From Przewalskia tangutica (Eukaryota; Streptophyta; Magnoliopsida; Solanales; Solanaceae), in NCBI GenBank assembly GCA_029844215.1, contig CM056734.1, positions 14,022,501 to 14,086,500 on the forward strand: a DNA stretch of 64,000 bases, given 5' to 3'. The notes beneath the pieces were generated by a model, which did no database searches, was not told the origin of the DNA, and saw only the letters and a program-made list of their open reading frames with translations. The translations under genes and the position numbers were made by a program. This document shows positions 11,816 through 24,080 of this stretch, one piece after another; the first letter of the stretch is position 1; every line of letters starts with the position of its first letter.

Positions 11816-14440
11816 ACATTCGTCCCGAATGTTCCTTCTAAGTCTCAAAACAAACGTGCGCCAGTATAGTCTTCACTACTATACTTACGAGAATCAAACC
11901 TGCCACATCTGGCCACAGAAACAACTGCGTAAATACTTACATCAAAGTCCACGAGGAAACACCTGTAATCATCATCGCAACACACTTCTCACCGGGTCTA
12001 AAATATACTTCCTTCGACCTTCTCTTTATAAAAGAAATGATCGCATCTATGCTCGCCATACATGCTCGCTTCTCTCTTTACTCGTCGTAGATACCACTTT
12101 GTCACTTTGCCTGAGGCATTAACCTTCTCAGGCGACCCAACAAATGGTACCACTTTTGTCACTTTGTCGTGAGCCTTGCTCCGACGACCCAACAAATGGT
12201 ACCGATCGCATGCGATCCCCGAGGATGTCGTATACTCGAACTCTTTCCACATTTACATCGCTTGGTTCCAAAACTCGGCTACTATCTCTAACGTGGCCAT
12301 CATTAAGTGGGAACACTGCGGATGGATCTCCGATACTTTCCCCGATCATAACAATACGAAAGATCGGACGTCGCCTCCTAAGTCGGACGCAAAAGCTAAC
12401 ATATAGGCAACCCGCCTATTCTTCACACGAGCTCGAAAGGCCCAAAGTAACTCCCTGCTAAGTTCCTCTCAGATTCCAAACTCGTCACACCCAACCCGGT
12501 GGTACTTTCAAGAAGACCGACCATCAACTCCGAACTCTAAGCATCGCCGCCGATTATCCGCACAACTCCTCCGAGCCGCCGTAACTTCTTCTAGACAAGC
12601 TTCGACTATCCACGATCTGTGGAACAAGCTGAACCAACTAATCGAACCTTGCCAACATCGAACCAATCGACCGCAATTTACACTTCCGCCCTACAAGGCT
12701 TCACAAAGCGATATCCGAACACCGAAATGGTAGCTTAAACACTTCCTCCACAGAGACAACAATCCCCACGACTACCTTCTCAAATCCACGACCGCCCGGT
12801 GGCGAATGCGATTCGAGACTCACCGAGTTCTTAACCCCGCCGTAAACTTTAAGACGAAAAATAGCCACAACCTGGCTTCACTGCCGACATAAGGTGAAGG
12901 TAGGCACCGCAGCCTTACAACCTACGATAAAACAATATCGCCGAGTAAACGGTCTTTGCTAGAAGACAAGACGGCCGACTCTCGGTCCGACCATCGGTCG
13001 AATCGTCCACCGCCAGACGTTGGTTAACTAAACTTGGGCCTAACACCTCGTGACTTACCACAAGCGGGACCACCACAACCGACCCACCACCAAACATGCC
13101 GCGGGTTGACCCGCAACGCGACTCAACCCGACCCGCAACGCCGCATAATACTAGCTCCCGATCCAGAACAATCTCACTAACCACGTTTCGAAAACCTAGC
13201 GGTCTTCTTAGCTCAACTACCCCCTTTCATTCCACACTACTAGAGACCTATCCCAAACATAACTCACGTGCACTATGCACTTCCATAAGGATCAAACATA
13301 ATACTACACCTTTACCTGAGATGGCCTTACCTCTAAGGTCTTTACGTAAACATTCTAAGGCTCACACCTTTTCTATCCCCCAAAATCTTACTCGGTTAAC
13401 CCACCATGATTCTAAACACAACTAACACACCGCTATCAGAACAAAGCACTTAAGGTATACTCACCTTATCACACATACTGACCTCTAGAGGGTTAAAGAT
13501 ATATCTATATCTACTGCTTCACTCCCCTTAGTCGTTCTAATCAAACTCGCCTGTAGGCGATAGCTAAGGAAAATGACGAACTACCCACCAATCTCGGCTA
13601 AGTCCTCCTACAAGGACACTCTTCGACACATGGCTCGACGCCGCAGTACAACAAGTACCAACTAAAAGACGACATTCCCTCGATGACGCTCACATCGTGG
13701 AACCGAAGCCCCGGAGTTCTCGACCAACTCCTACACACCGAACGCCCCGAATCGCGGAAGACCACTCTGACCAAGCGAGGTGCATATCTAATTCTGGCGC
13801 GAGGCGACTCGCCGAAAGTTACTAAAGGACCTTGCTGCTCGCCTCTTCTCGTGTCCTTCGTTAACTCGCCGATCTCTACATCGCCTCGGCCACGCGATAA
13901 GCCCGCATACGTGCCATGCTCAAGCCTAATCAAGAATTACTCTTGCACAACCTCTTTAGATAGTCCTCAAGACTCGCAGACATCGGTATACTCTCGTAGC
14001 CAAATCTATAGCTAGTAACATGGTCGCCTCTTTGCAATCTAAATTCTCTGTTCCGGCCGTGGGCGAACCGGGTTCATATATCATGGCGCGCAGAGGCATC
14101 GCCGCCGAACTAAACTCTTTGGGGCTAGTGACGCCGCAGAACTCCCCGAACGAAGACTACCCTAGGTAATGATTGGGCTGTGCCTCGCCACCTTCTCGAA
14201 CTCTACTCGCAGCCTCCTCGCTTTGCCCTCCCGGCGGGTTGCCTACGCGAGGCATAACGATAAAGGAAATAATTTCGCCGAGGTCCAACTTACAACACAA
14301 CTCTAAGGCACGATCTCAGAGTGAGAAGAATAGAAACCAATCCTAAATATCCTATAGCCTCCTCGATTATTGGCGTGGTGCACAACACACCGATAATCAA
14401 GACTCCATCGATACTGCTCAGACACTTTCCGAGGATTAAT
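11816..14440 (-). pseudogene. degenerate interior of the minus-strand Tekay/Del-like element, gag start only
   Basis: Reading the minus strand from the primer site, the leader matches that of the element at 20797, and an ATG at 14255-14253 opens a gag-like start (MPRVGNPPGGQSEEAASRV) corresponding to MPPRKATAP at 20985. Similarity then fades. No reverse transcriptase, integrase or chromodomain motif could be found in any minus frame, and the ~110-codon frames at 13598-13933 and 13683-14015 match nothing I know. The remainder is best described as unassigned decayed sequence, about 2.6 kb against roughly 5 kb for an autonomous Tekay interior. Confidence 0.6.
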
Positions 14441-14452
14441 CGCTCGATACCA
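14441..14452 (-). other. primer binding site (tRNA-iMet type), degenerate
   Basis: On the minus strand TGGTATCGAGCG follows the LTR end by four bases. The usual plant initiator-Met site is TGGTATCAGAGC, so one base has been lost. It fixes 14457-17924 as the 5' LTR. Confidence 0.75.
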
Positions 14453-14456
14453 CTTT

Positions 14457-17400
14457 TGTCACGACTGCCCGGTTCGTGACCTGCCTTACCCCGCACCCAA
14501 GTAGACATACATCGAGTAATCACGGAACATAAAGACAATACATGAAACCAAAGGTAATAAGACAGTGAAATAAGAAGACAAAGCAACCAAAAACGGTTAC
14601 CTTTCAAGATATATATAAATAACAACTTTTTCAACATGAATGCTTTAATCCTTTTACAAACCCGCCCACAATAAGATTACAAACCTCTAAGAATGATACG
14701 ACAACAACGGGCGGACAGGCCCCGCCAAACCCCCGAATGTAAACACTTACGACGACGCGGACTATACCACCGATAAGCCTCCGAGAAACGGAGCTTCCCA
14801 AACGTCAAATCGCGGACCGAGAGCTAGGATCAACGATCGTGTACCTCAACTCGCGGCAGATGAACGCAGCTCGGCGAGGTCGATAACAGTACCGAGTATG
14901 TGAAATCAAAATACATATCAGAAATGAAATCATAGCAAGCCATATAAAGCAGAGACATGTATGATAACCAAACTACGATTTACAACAAAGCCATGTCGGG
15001 TTAGGGACTCACGCCTCAAGTCATCACTCAAGTATAACAATGGGTCTCGTGCCCACCACATCAATCGTGCGTGGAATACCTTCCTCACCACGGCATGCAT
15101 GATATAAAAGCACCAAGGAACACACATGAACACCGTGTCCCACTGTGTCATAATAAACTGCAGACGGTAAGTACGAAGGCATAGCCGACTACTAAAACCC
15201 ACGCACCAACAAGGTCATGAATCAGATTATAAGATCTGCTTTGATCATCACATGATCAAAGCCGCCACTTGCCCGCAGATCAATGTCGCGTCTAACCACG
15301 AACTCCCGCACTCGCATAGGCCAATCTCATCGCCCGCATGAGGTATTCCCGCATCGAGGTAGCTACTCCCGCATCGCCCCGACTTCGCACCGCACGGCCA
15401 CGGACCGCATGCCCATAAAGCGACGACACTAACTCGAACTCGTAGTTCCGCGATAGCCCCGACTGCATGAGGTATTCTCGAATCATAGGTCCATCGACCG
15501 CTGAAGTCTACCCCGACGGAGGCGCTTAACCCTAATCATCTCAAGAGATGAATGCCACAATACTATCATAACGATCGATAGTTAATAAGCACAATCCGCG
15601 GAAACCCTTCACACAAACATCACAAGATACTAACACACGTAGATCCCAACACGTTTACTTATCAACGCAATCAAGAAAGTATTACAAGGCTATCACAAAC
15701 CAATACAATCAAGTTGTTCACACAAGGTACCTTCTACTATATGATTAACAAAATCGGGTTTTTATCCCCAAAGTACTTCATACATTAACTCTTTAAAAGA
15801 TACGTTACTTTCACAATGTCACACAATACCCGTAGTATAAAATAGAGTGACTATCCTTTTAAAGTAAATCAATTACTTCTCTTTGTAAAATCAAGTAGCA
15901 ACATTCTTTTCCAATGATCAAGTTTGCCTAATTTCCAATGTTCAAGTTTCTCATTTTAGAAAGGTTTCGTAGTTCATAGTCTTATTCATTTGAGAATATA
16001 ATTCTCCTTAAAACTATCTGAGAAACATAAGTCTTATATGTGAGTAGGATATTCTTGTTTATAACAATCTTGTTACAGCAGCCATGATCTAGGAAATATC
16101 ATTTTGTCTCATCTTAGCTTCTATGCAGATGGAAGTTTCTCGTTTTAATAATACTTAATTAGTCAAAACATTTCCTTATTAACGCCGCAGTTGGTTTGTC
16201 GATACACATTCGATTTCCAAAATCAAGAAACATTCTTAAGCCGTTATACCTAACTTCCCATAAAGCTAGTATAACTCTTAAGTTTTTCAAAACCAAGTAT
16301 TACTTCTTCTTTCAAAATGATTCAAAAATCTTTTGAAATACTTCAAGTTCTTTATTAACACATAACAAGCCGCTTATAGTTCAAATCAAGACCTTTTAAA
16401 ACCACATGTATTTTCTTACCAACATAAAGTCGTTATAACCAACTTCCCATAAAGTCGTTATAACACTATATGTTTTAAACCAATCACATACATTTAGCAC
16501 ATGCGCTCACCGCACTACATAGTTCACACATATCATGCTAGAAGAGATAGGAAGAGGTTCACATACCTCGCGACGATTATCGACTAATAGCAAAACGCCC
16601 AAGTACCTCAAACCGCCGCTACTCCCTAAGCCAAGTAGATCGCGCCACGCATAGTACTTCCACCTATAAGGCCACAAGGCGCTTTATTAACATAAGGTCT
16701 CTTCAGAGAACATTCTACGTAAAATTCAAAGACTCTCCCGCAACAGCGTAAATCTCCTCCTCTATCGAGGCCGCTACCAAGCCAACCAGGGGTTATACAT
16801 CTAACCCTAACTGTACAATTCTACTCCACTGTACTACTTCACAAGTCTCTTAATACAGCCCTAAGTAATTATAGTTCAAGAATCTTCTTTAAATACAGCT
16901 TAAGTCGCAAGACATCACTGTAAGTATTATTCAGCTTAAGTCAAAAGACATTGCCAATAACTACGTTCATTTCTATATATAGTATACTTCAACTATATAT
17001 TCTAACAATATGTAATTTCCAATTACAATAGAGGACAAGATATTTACCTCAATAAGCCCATAATTATCCAAGTAAAAAGTCGATCCCGGCAATCGCTTAG
17101 CTCCAACTCCGAGCGCCCATCCCGCCTCCAAACTACCCTTAGAAGTTCTAACCAACTTCTACAAACTACTCCAACTAACCATGGAGATTTTCCTTGTGGT
17201 TTCGTTTAGAGGCTAAAGGGACGTATAATAGTATTTTCCTGCTTTTCAGATAGAGGGTACTTTGGAAATACTACAAGGTATTTGGGCTAAAGTATTTGGG
17301 TATTATAACAATACTTGAAGAGTATTTCTACCAAGGGGTAGTATTTCGACTAGCACAACTAGGCTAGTGGGTTGCTCTCGCCAAAAGGCCACCAAAGGGA

Positions 17401-17924
17401 GGGGAGTTGGACGAGACAACTGAGGAGGAGTGTTTTGAGTCTAGGAATTTGCTCAAGTGTGGATGAAATAACTCATCAACTAAGGGGTATTTATAGGCAC
17501 TCAAAGGCCAAGATTGAGCCAAGTGGTAGGCAAGTGTAAGGTGAAGATTAAGCCATGTGTTGTGTGGGTCCCACTTGGTCATCCACTCCACAAAATATCT
17601 CACAAACATTGACCAAACATTTTAGGCACAAAAGATGAAAAACGCAAGCCTGTGCTTCCACCAAGGAAATTTCGTCCAACTCGACACCTGGCGGTGACAC
17701 ATGCCGCCTCCAATTGGTCCAAAATGTTTCGTCTCTCTAAAAATCCGTAAAAATAATAAATGACATAGCCGAATTTTCCCTACAAAAGTCCGTGGAAACG
17801 TTTCACGAAAATGACTCTTTTCGGCACTTGTGCACAAAAATAATTTCGGCCAAGCACTTTATCTCAAGTTCGAATTTTCTACGTACGTCCATACGTACAT
17901 ACTCTGAAAATACGGGGTATAACA
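14457..17924 (-). repeat. 5' LTR of the minus-strand Tekay/Del-like element
   Basis: A 3468-bp LTR, partner of 8333-11798. Reading the minus strand, it starts directly inside the CTATG target duplication and ends TCGTGACA next to the primer site. No gene is present. Confidence 0.9.
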
Positions 17925-20765
17925 CTATGTGCAATATATCTGCTACATACCCGCAAATTATGTGCTTTATGCTAACACCGTTTGTTGCATTTTTAGAAAA
18001 TTTATCATCCTCCCCAAAGGGCGGTTCGTATTTGACTCAACAATGTCGGAGCATCCACACTTCACCAGGTCCAAGGCAAGAAATGATGATATGACTGGCT
18101 CGGGGGCGTCTGAGCCAAATGGTTTGGGAATTATTCCTGTCAGCGAAACAGAACCTTCAGAAGGGAGGAATATCACCAGTCAGGAAGAATGTATTGCACA
18201 GCTGCTGCAACAAATTGCTGATATGCAGGTTGAGATGGAGAGGCTACGGAATCTGACCAACCTATCCATTAGCTTGAATACCCCTATGCCAGATCAAAGG
18301 GCCACTACTTCACAAACCATCCCAGATCGACCTCCACCACCACATATCTCCCAGAACTCTCCACAAAGGCCACCAGTCACCGAACAAACCGCCCCTCGCC
18401 CAGCCAACCCTCAACCCCACCTTCAAAATGACCCTCCTACTACCCATATACCTCAGCCCCCGCCTGCTTACTTCACCATAATCAGCCCTAATCGCCAGGC
18501 CAACCAATACCCACGCACCACACCCATTACCATTTCAAAGAAACAACCTGCATAGCTAACTTACGCAATGTAAGCCCACTTTTACCGCCCCCGCTTCACC
18601 GAAGGGGATCATTACGAAGAAATGGAGAGGGAAGTCCGAGCCAAAATGGACGAGGACGTGGCCAATGAAATTCATAGTCCGAAGAAGCGTTCGGGGCATG
18701 CGATCGGACAAAGGTCACGGGCGACTAGACTACGAGGATCTTTGCACGCATCCGCACGCGAACCGCCATGGGTACAAGGTGCCAAGTTTGAACTATTTGA
18801 TGGAAAAGGAACCCCGCGCACACTTGAGGTCATATTGCGACAAGCTAATCGGGTAGTGGAAGAACCCAATGGTCATTATGAAGTTGTTCATTCGAACTTG
18901 ACCGCGAGGCGCTAGATTGGTATACCACCAAGATCCGCGAAATGGCACACCGAATGCATTGCCCAGATTTTGTGGAGCGATTCCATTTCAACACAGAAAC
19001 CGTTGTGGATAGGTTCTACTTAATGAAGTTGGAGAAGAAGACTACAGAAACATTCAGAGAATACGCCATGAGGTGGCGTTCAGAGGCAGCGAAAGTGCAA
19101 CCACCCATGGTGGAGAGTGAGATGACCACATTATTCGTACAATCTTTGAAGGATGCAACCTACTATGAGCGGATGATAAGCGTCATCGGGCGGAATTTTG
19201 CGGAAGTTATTAGAATGGGCGACTTCAGGAAGGTATTAAACCGGTAGGATTACAACCGCAAGATTACAGGCAACTAATAAGGCGATTCAGTCAGGGGCAC
19301 TTGGGAGTACTTCACAGAGGAAGAAAGAGACAGTTTCCCCTTCCATGTTTGTACAAGAACGCAAACCCGAAGCATTTATGACATACCAAAACCCATCATA
19401 CTACCCCAACTACCACACACACAGCCTATATAACACTTCACAAGCACCCGTTTATCCTGCCCCGCATAGATCCACCCATCAAGCCCGCCAACAGAATAGA
19501 GCACCCAATGCGCCAGAGCAAATAAGAATTACAAGGAAAACCACCCATAGTGCGCACCCCCCGAGCTGAACCCATACCTCAAATATATGAAAGGTTGCGA
19601 GCTGCAGGCCTACTGCAACCGATTCAAGGAAGGATCCCTGACCCTATCCCAAGATGGTATGATGAGAACAAGCGCTGCGCGTATCACCCAATAGCCCGGG
19701 ACATGACATCAAGGTTGCCACTCCTCCGGGGACGAATCGAGGCACCGATCGCAGGCGGTAATTCCAAAGGATCTCGCCCAAATGTGCATGATAACCTCAC
19801 AAACCACGCCACGTCAATGTGCACTGATAACCTTAGATGAGGAATACACTCCGCCTATGCCCATTCCGCCTCGAATCGCCATTTATCCGAGCATGCACCA
19901 CGCAGAGGCCGTAAGAGGAGATAGCGAGCATGAAGACCACCATCCACGAGCGCAGCGTGAAGGCGTATTGATTGGATTTGCACTCGCCTCGTCCGCCAGA
20001 GCCCGGATAGAAAAGCGATTTATTTTAGCGAATAATTTATAAACTCATATTTAAGCTTTAATAATGTTTTCTTCGTTTTGCTTGTAATGAACTACGCTTG
20101 ACTGATTCCTTAGTGGATACGTGGCGCCGCCCCGCCGGTCCCACATCTAGAAATTTTAATTTTCCCAATATTCGCTTGTAATGAACTACGATTGACCTGA
20201 TTCCCTCATGGGATACGTGGCGCCTAAATCGCTTGGTCACACCATTAGGAAACTTTCCTTTGCTTTGAAAATGACAAGAATACACATAGCCTACAAGAAC
20301 TACATTGAGACCCATTTTAGGCCGACACCCTTTTCAAAACCGGACAGTAGGAAACTGCATGGGGTTGCAAGTCCAAACAAGCCAGCACAGATATCAAGGA
20401 ACAAGGCAATAAGTCAAATATGAATCGACCCCCAAAACTCACAAATTTTTCTTTGAGCGCAGTCTTTAATATTAATGTATGAAAGTGCAACCGAAGCGTA
20501 AAATACGACGAAAGGTCTCTTCGCAGAAGCAGGAAAAGCAGCAAAAGCAGAGGATGACAACAATCCAAAGTCCGCAGCAAGAGCGGCAACAGCAGAAAGG
20601 GGCATCAACAATCGGCAATCAAAGTTCAGAGTTCCGCAACAAAACCTAGCGCATCAACTCGAGCATAAAGTCAAATTGGCAATCCACGCATCGCACACAA
20701 AGAAAGGCATCATGGCAATTCGTCACCGCAACGCTCAAAGATGTCCGCGAGACAACATCTCGCGA
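17925..20765 (+). mobile_element. Tat/Ogre-type element, internal region copy B (right-truncated)
   Basis: Continuation of the leader that breaks off at 8332. It carries gag at 18043-19960 and then non-coding sequence matching 1620-2360 of copy A. Homology stops abruptly near 20765 after GACAACATCTC, where copy A goes on into its tandem-repeat array. Beyond that point the sequence is Tekay/Del leader. The loss of the 3' part of copy B and of the Tekay 5' LTR at the same place indicates one deletion or rearrangement breakpoint. Confidence 0.82.
18043..19960 (+). pseudogene. Tat/Ogre gag polyprotein, copy B, frameshifted
   Basis: The frame from ATG 18043 (MSEHPHFTRSKARNDDMTG) runs to 18555 with a coiled-coil-like stretch (QLLQQIADMQVEMERLRNL) and a proline-rich linker. 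After frame changes, the capsid part follows: FELFDGKGTPRTHLRSYC at 18790-18850, then from 18942 the segments DRFYLMKLEKKTTETFREYA and MTTLFVQSLKDATYYERM, typical of Tat/Ogre gag. A further frame holds YDENKRCAYHPIARD, the start of the C-terminal cysteine/histidine region, near 19655. At least five frame changes are needed. Gag would package element RNA. No protease or polymerase follows, so the element depended on a relative for reverse transcription. Confidence 0.8.
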
Positions 20766-20984
20766 GTACACTGCCTAGTAGTCTTGATTATCAAAGCGGT
20801 TAGTCCTCTGAAAGTGTCCACGCATCGTGTCTAGTAGAGTCTTGATTATCGGTGTGTCGTGCACCACATCTATAATCGTGAGGTCGCAGGATATTTAGGA
20901 TTGGTTTCATTCTTTCACTCTAAGATCGTGCAATGAGCCGAGTTATAGGTTGAACCTCCTCGATGTTTTCCTTTATGTATCGAT

Positions 20985-22250
20985 TATGCCTCCACGCAAG
21001 GCAACCGCGCCCGAGGCGGCAAGGCAAAGCGGAGGGTGCCGCTAGTGGAACGCGAGAGTCACGAGGGCACAGCCCGATCCTTACCGAGATGATGTTTAGG
21101 GCGGCGAAGTTCCACGTCGTCGCCAAATTTCTCAGCAGATTTTGAGCGTGAGCGGCTATCGAGACCGCAGACGAGCCTCCATCCACTGTGGCATGAGTAC
21201 AGAGATTACGGGGAACAGATTCGGTTCGACCAAAGATTGTAGGTGGCGTCGACAGAGCGGCGCCAACCCTAGAGCCGACAGTTTACGGATTCGGGATTTC
21301 TTGGGTTGTCACCCACCCGAGTTCTATGGTTCGAGATTTGAGAGGATCCGCAGAGTTTGTCCGGCGATTCTGGACCATGCAGTCCTTAGGGCATCGTGGA
21401 TCGAGTGCATTATACTAGCTTACCGCTACGCGATATGCGTTGAACTGGTTTGAGTCATGGGTATTGTCGAGGGGTGAGGATGCTCTTCCAGCTGATTGGG
21501 AGGAGTTCACAGAGGCGTTCCTAGACCACTTCTTACCTCCTGAGGTGAGGAGAGCCCGTGTAGATAGGTTCTTGACCTTGAGACAGGAAGGGAGGACTAT
21601 CAGGGAGTACAGCCTGGAGTTCGACTCCTTGGCCAGATATGCACACACCATAGTAGATACGGCGCATGTGGTTCATCGGTATGTGATGGGTTAGACCGTC
21701 ATATGATTATCTGCATGTTTGGGGTGGCTCTTCACCGAGGATGGATATTTCCGGATGCAGCGCACGCACGCGGATTGAGGACAGAGAGCAGATCGCCTAG
21801 ATTTGGGCCACCAAGAGGCCGGGACAGCAGGCTCTCGTGGCTTTTCAAGGCGGCCTCAGCAGCAGACTAAGTCCACATTCCACCAAAGCCTGAGTGCTCC
21901 TTCTCGATTTCCGGCGGGAGGTCCGATCAGCGAGGATATTCGGGAGCAGTCGTGGCTCCAGGACTTCGTGTTTTCGCGAGGCGAGACCAGACTAATCGAG
22001 ACCACCTACCTCTCGTGCGTTCGACGCGGTAGGTCTCATCCGGCGAGTGCCGTATGGGTTCGAGGCATGTTACTCTTGTGGCCAGCAGGCCATCCAAGAA
22101 GGATTGTCCGCCCCAGGCGGCGGAGCATTACGGTTCAGCGACGGGTCATTCTTTGGATCTTTATCTTCGATGGTTAGACGCCCGAGGCGGTGGTACTTAT
22201 GGCCAGCAGCCGCGCTGCAGGTCGTGGTAGGGGTTCCAGCCTAGCGGTCC
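20985..22250 (+). pseudogene. Tekay/Del gag, decayed
   Basis: The start is MPPRKATAPEAARQSGG at 20985, a basic N-terminus of the kind seen in Tekay gag. The best-preserved part is 21440-21694 (DALPADWEEFTEAFLDHFLP, then RQEGRTIREYSLEFDSLARYA), the Retrotrans_gag capsid domain. A zinc-knuckle remnant, ACYSCGQQ, is near 22065, with the later His and Cys positions disrupted. Several frameshifts and an in-frame stop just after the start make it non-functional. Confidence 0.8.
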
Positions 22251-22259
22251 TCGAACCGC

Positions 22260-22580
22260 ATATATGTTATGTCGGTCGACAGACCGGAGGCGCCGCGATG
22301 TCGCCATGCAGTACATTGTTGGTTTCTTCTTTGTGATGTATATGCTTTGATAGATCCAGTTCTACCTTGTCCTACATATCTCCTCATATTGCCGTAGAAT
22401 AGGGATGAGCCCGAGTCCATAAGACCTTTTGAGGTGGCTACGCCAGAGGTGATTCATGGTAGCCGAGCGGTGTATAAGGCTTGCCTGTGATTATAGATAC
22501 CGTCGGACACTAGCCGACTTGATAGAGTTGGTTATGATGCACTTTGATGTGATTATGGGTATGGATTGGCTAGCATCTTG
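22260..22580 (+). pseudogene. aspartic protease remnant of the Tekay/Del element
   Basis: Only the C-terminal end of the protease is clear: the frame near 22535-22595 reads HFDVIMGMDWLASCYANVD, the conserved 'FDVILGMDWL' segment before the reverse transcriptase in Tekay polyproteins. The active-site D-S/T-G motif expected near 22330 could not be read with confidence. Frames are broken. Confidence 0.55.
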
Positions 22581-22759
22581 CTATGCCAACGTGGATCAGA
22601 GAGATTAGTTCGGTTCCGTTTCTGGTGAGCCGTTATCGAGTGGAAGGGAATCTTGACGCCGGCGGTAAGTTTATTTCTTACCTCAAGGCTAGGAAGATGG
22701 TGCGGAAGGGTATATCTACCATCCGGTTCGTATTCGACATCGAGGTGAGGTACCGACCT

Positions 22760-23440
22760 TCATCGATCCCGCCGTTAGAGAGTTTTCAGACGTATTCCCA
22801 GACGAGCTTCCGGGTATCCCTCCCGAGAGGGAGATTGAATTTTGTATTGATTTGGCGCCAGACACTCGACCGATATCTATTCCGCCATACAGGATGGCAC
22901 CTGCCGAGTTGAAGGAATTGAAGGACCAGCTGAAAGATTTACTGGAGAAGGGCTTTATTAGGCCAAGTGTTTCTCCCTGGGGAGCACCAGTGTTGTTTGT
23001 AAAGAAGAAGGATGGGACGCTGCGTATGTGTATTGATTACAGGCAGCTAAACAAGGTAACTATCAAGAACATATATCCCCTCCCCAGGATTGACGATTTG
23101 TTTGACCAGTTGCAGGGTGCAAAGTGTTTTTCCAAGATAGACCTGCGGTCTGGTTATCATCAGGTGAGAGTTAGAGAGACAGATATCCCAAAGACTGCAT
23201 TCAGGACCCGGTATGGGCACTATGAGTTCAGGGTGATGTCTTTCGGGTTAACCAACGCCCCAAAGAGATTCATGGATTTGATGAATAGGTGTTCGTGCCA
23301 TTCTTGGATATGTTCGTTATAGTATTTATTAATGATATCTTGGTGTATTCGCGCACGCAGCGCGAGCATACGATCATTTGAGGACGGTTTTAGAGTCCTC
23401 CGAGACCAGCGATTGTATGCCAAGTTCTCGGCACGAGTTC
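22760..23440 (+). pseudogene. Tekay/Del reverse transcriptase, inactive
   Basis: From 22852 an open frame reads LLEKGFIRPSVSPWGAPVLF, MCIDYRQLNKVTIKNIYPLP and FSKIDLRSGYHQVRV, which are the conserved fingers and palm of Ty3/gypsy reverse transcriptase. The first catalytic Asp (in KIDLRSGYHQ) is present. After a stop at 23322 the palm motif is read in another frame as FINDILVYS: the first Asp of the FIDD pair is Asn (AAT at 23331-23333). That change alone would abolish polymerisation. The enzyme copied element RNA into DNA in cytoplasmic particles. Confidence 0.88.
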
Positions 23441-23499
23441 GTTAACCGGGGCTTTCTTAGGGCATGTGATCGGGGCCGACGGTATTCAGATTGATACAG

Positions 23500-24080
23500 C
23501 TAAGATTGAGGCAGTCAAGACTTGGCCCAGACCCACTACACCGACGGAGGTGCGCAGCTTTTTGGGCCTTGCAGGATATTATCGGAGGTTTGTAGAGAAG
23601 TTTGTTCTATTTCAAAGACTTTGACTAAGCTTCGACTCGTAAATTATGTTCCGGTGGACGGATACTTGTGAGGAAAGTTTCCAGTTGCTAAAGGATAAGT
23701 TGACGACCGCCCCAGTTCTTACTCTTCCAGAGGGCTTAGATGGATATGTGGTTTACTGTGACGCGTCAGGTGTCGGGCTTGGGTGCGTGCTGATGTAGCA
23801 CGACAGAGTTATAGCTTATGCATCTCGACAGCTTAGGAAGCATGAGAAGAACTATCTCACACATGACTTGGAGTTGGCAGCAGTGATTCATGCCTTGAAG
23901 ATCTGGAGACATTATCTATATGGAGTTCATGTGGACATTTACACAGACCACAAGAGTCTCCGACATCTTCACCGTAGGAGCTGAACTTGCGGCAGAGACG
24001 GTGGTTGGAGCTACTTAAGGATTACGATGTTGATATTATGTACCACCCAGGGAAGGCCAATGTAGTTGCAGATGCCTTTA
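23500..24080 (+). pseudogene. Tekay/Del RNase H domain, with stop codon
   Basis: The connection and RNase H domain: SFLGLAGYYRRF near 23560, VVYCDASGVGLGCVLM near 23750 and YTDHKSLRHL near 23945. The expected catalytic Asp of YCDAS is present. A TAG at 23796-23798 replaces the Gln usually following CVLM, consistent with a CAG-to-TAG transition. Frames shift again near 23620 and 23975. Confidence 0.85.

Larger units (their letters stand above)
8333..17924 (-). mobile_element. Tekay/Del-like Ty3/gypsy element, complete with both LTRs and TSD, internally degenerate
   Basis: Two direct 3.47 kb repeats (8333-11798 and 14457-17924) bound a 2.66 kb interior. On the minus strand each LTR starts TGTTATACCCCGTATTTTC and ends in TCGTGACA. 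The 5-bp target duplication CTATG is exact at 8328-8332 and 17925-17929, so this is one intact insertion event. The primer site is at 14441-14452 and the polypurine tract at 11799-11815. The first ~160 bases of the interior match 20797-20935 of the plus-strand Tekay/Del element, which places it in the same clade. The interior is far too short for gag-pol, so the element is non-autonomous or deleted. Confidence 0.92.

Noticed and set aside
12144..12461. Open frames of 70-110 codons in the interior of the minus-strand Tekay/Del-like element
   Set aside because: They overlap each other on both strands, match no family and lie in degenerate element sequence.
17967..18507. Minus-strand frames opposite the gag of Ogre-like copy B
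   Set aside because: Mirror frames of a proline-rich coding region; no domain on that strand.
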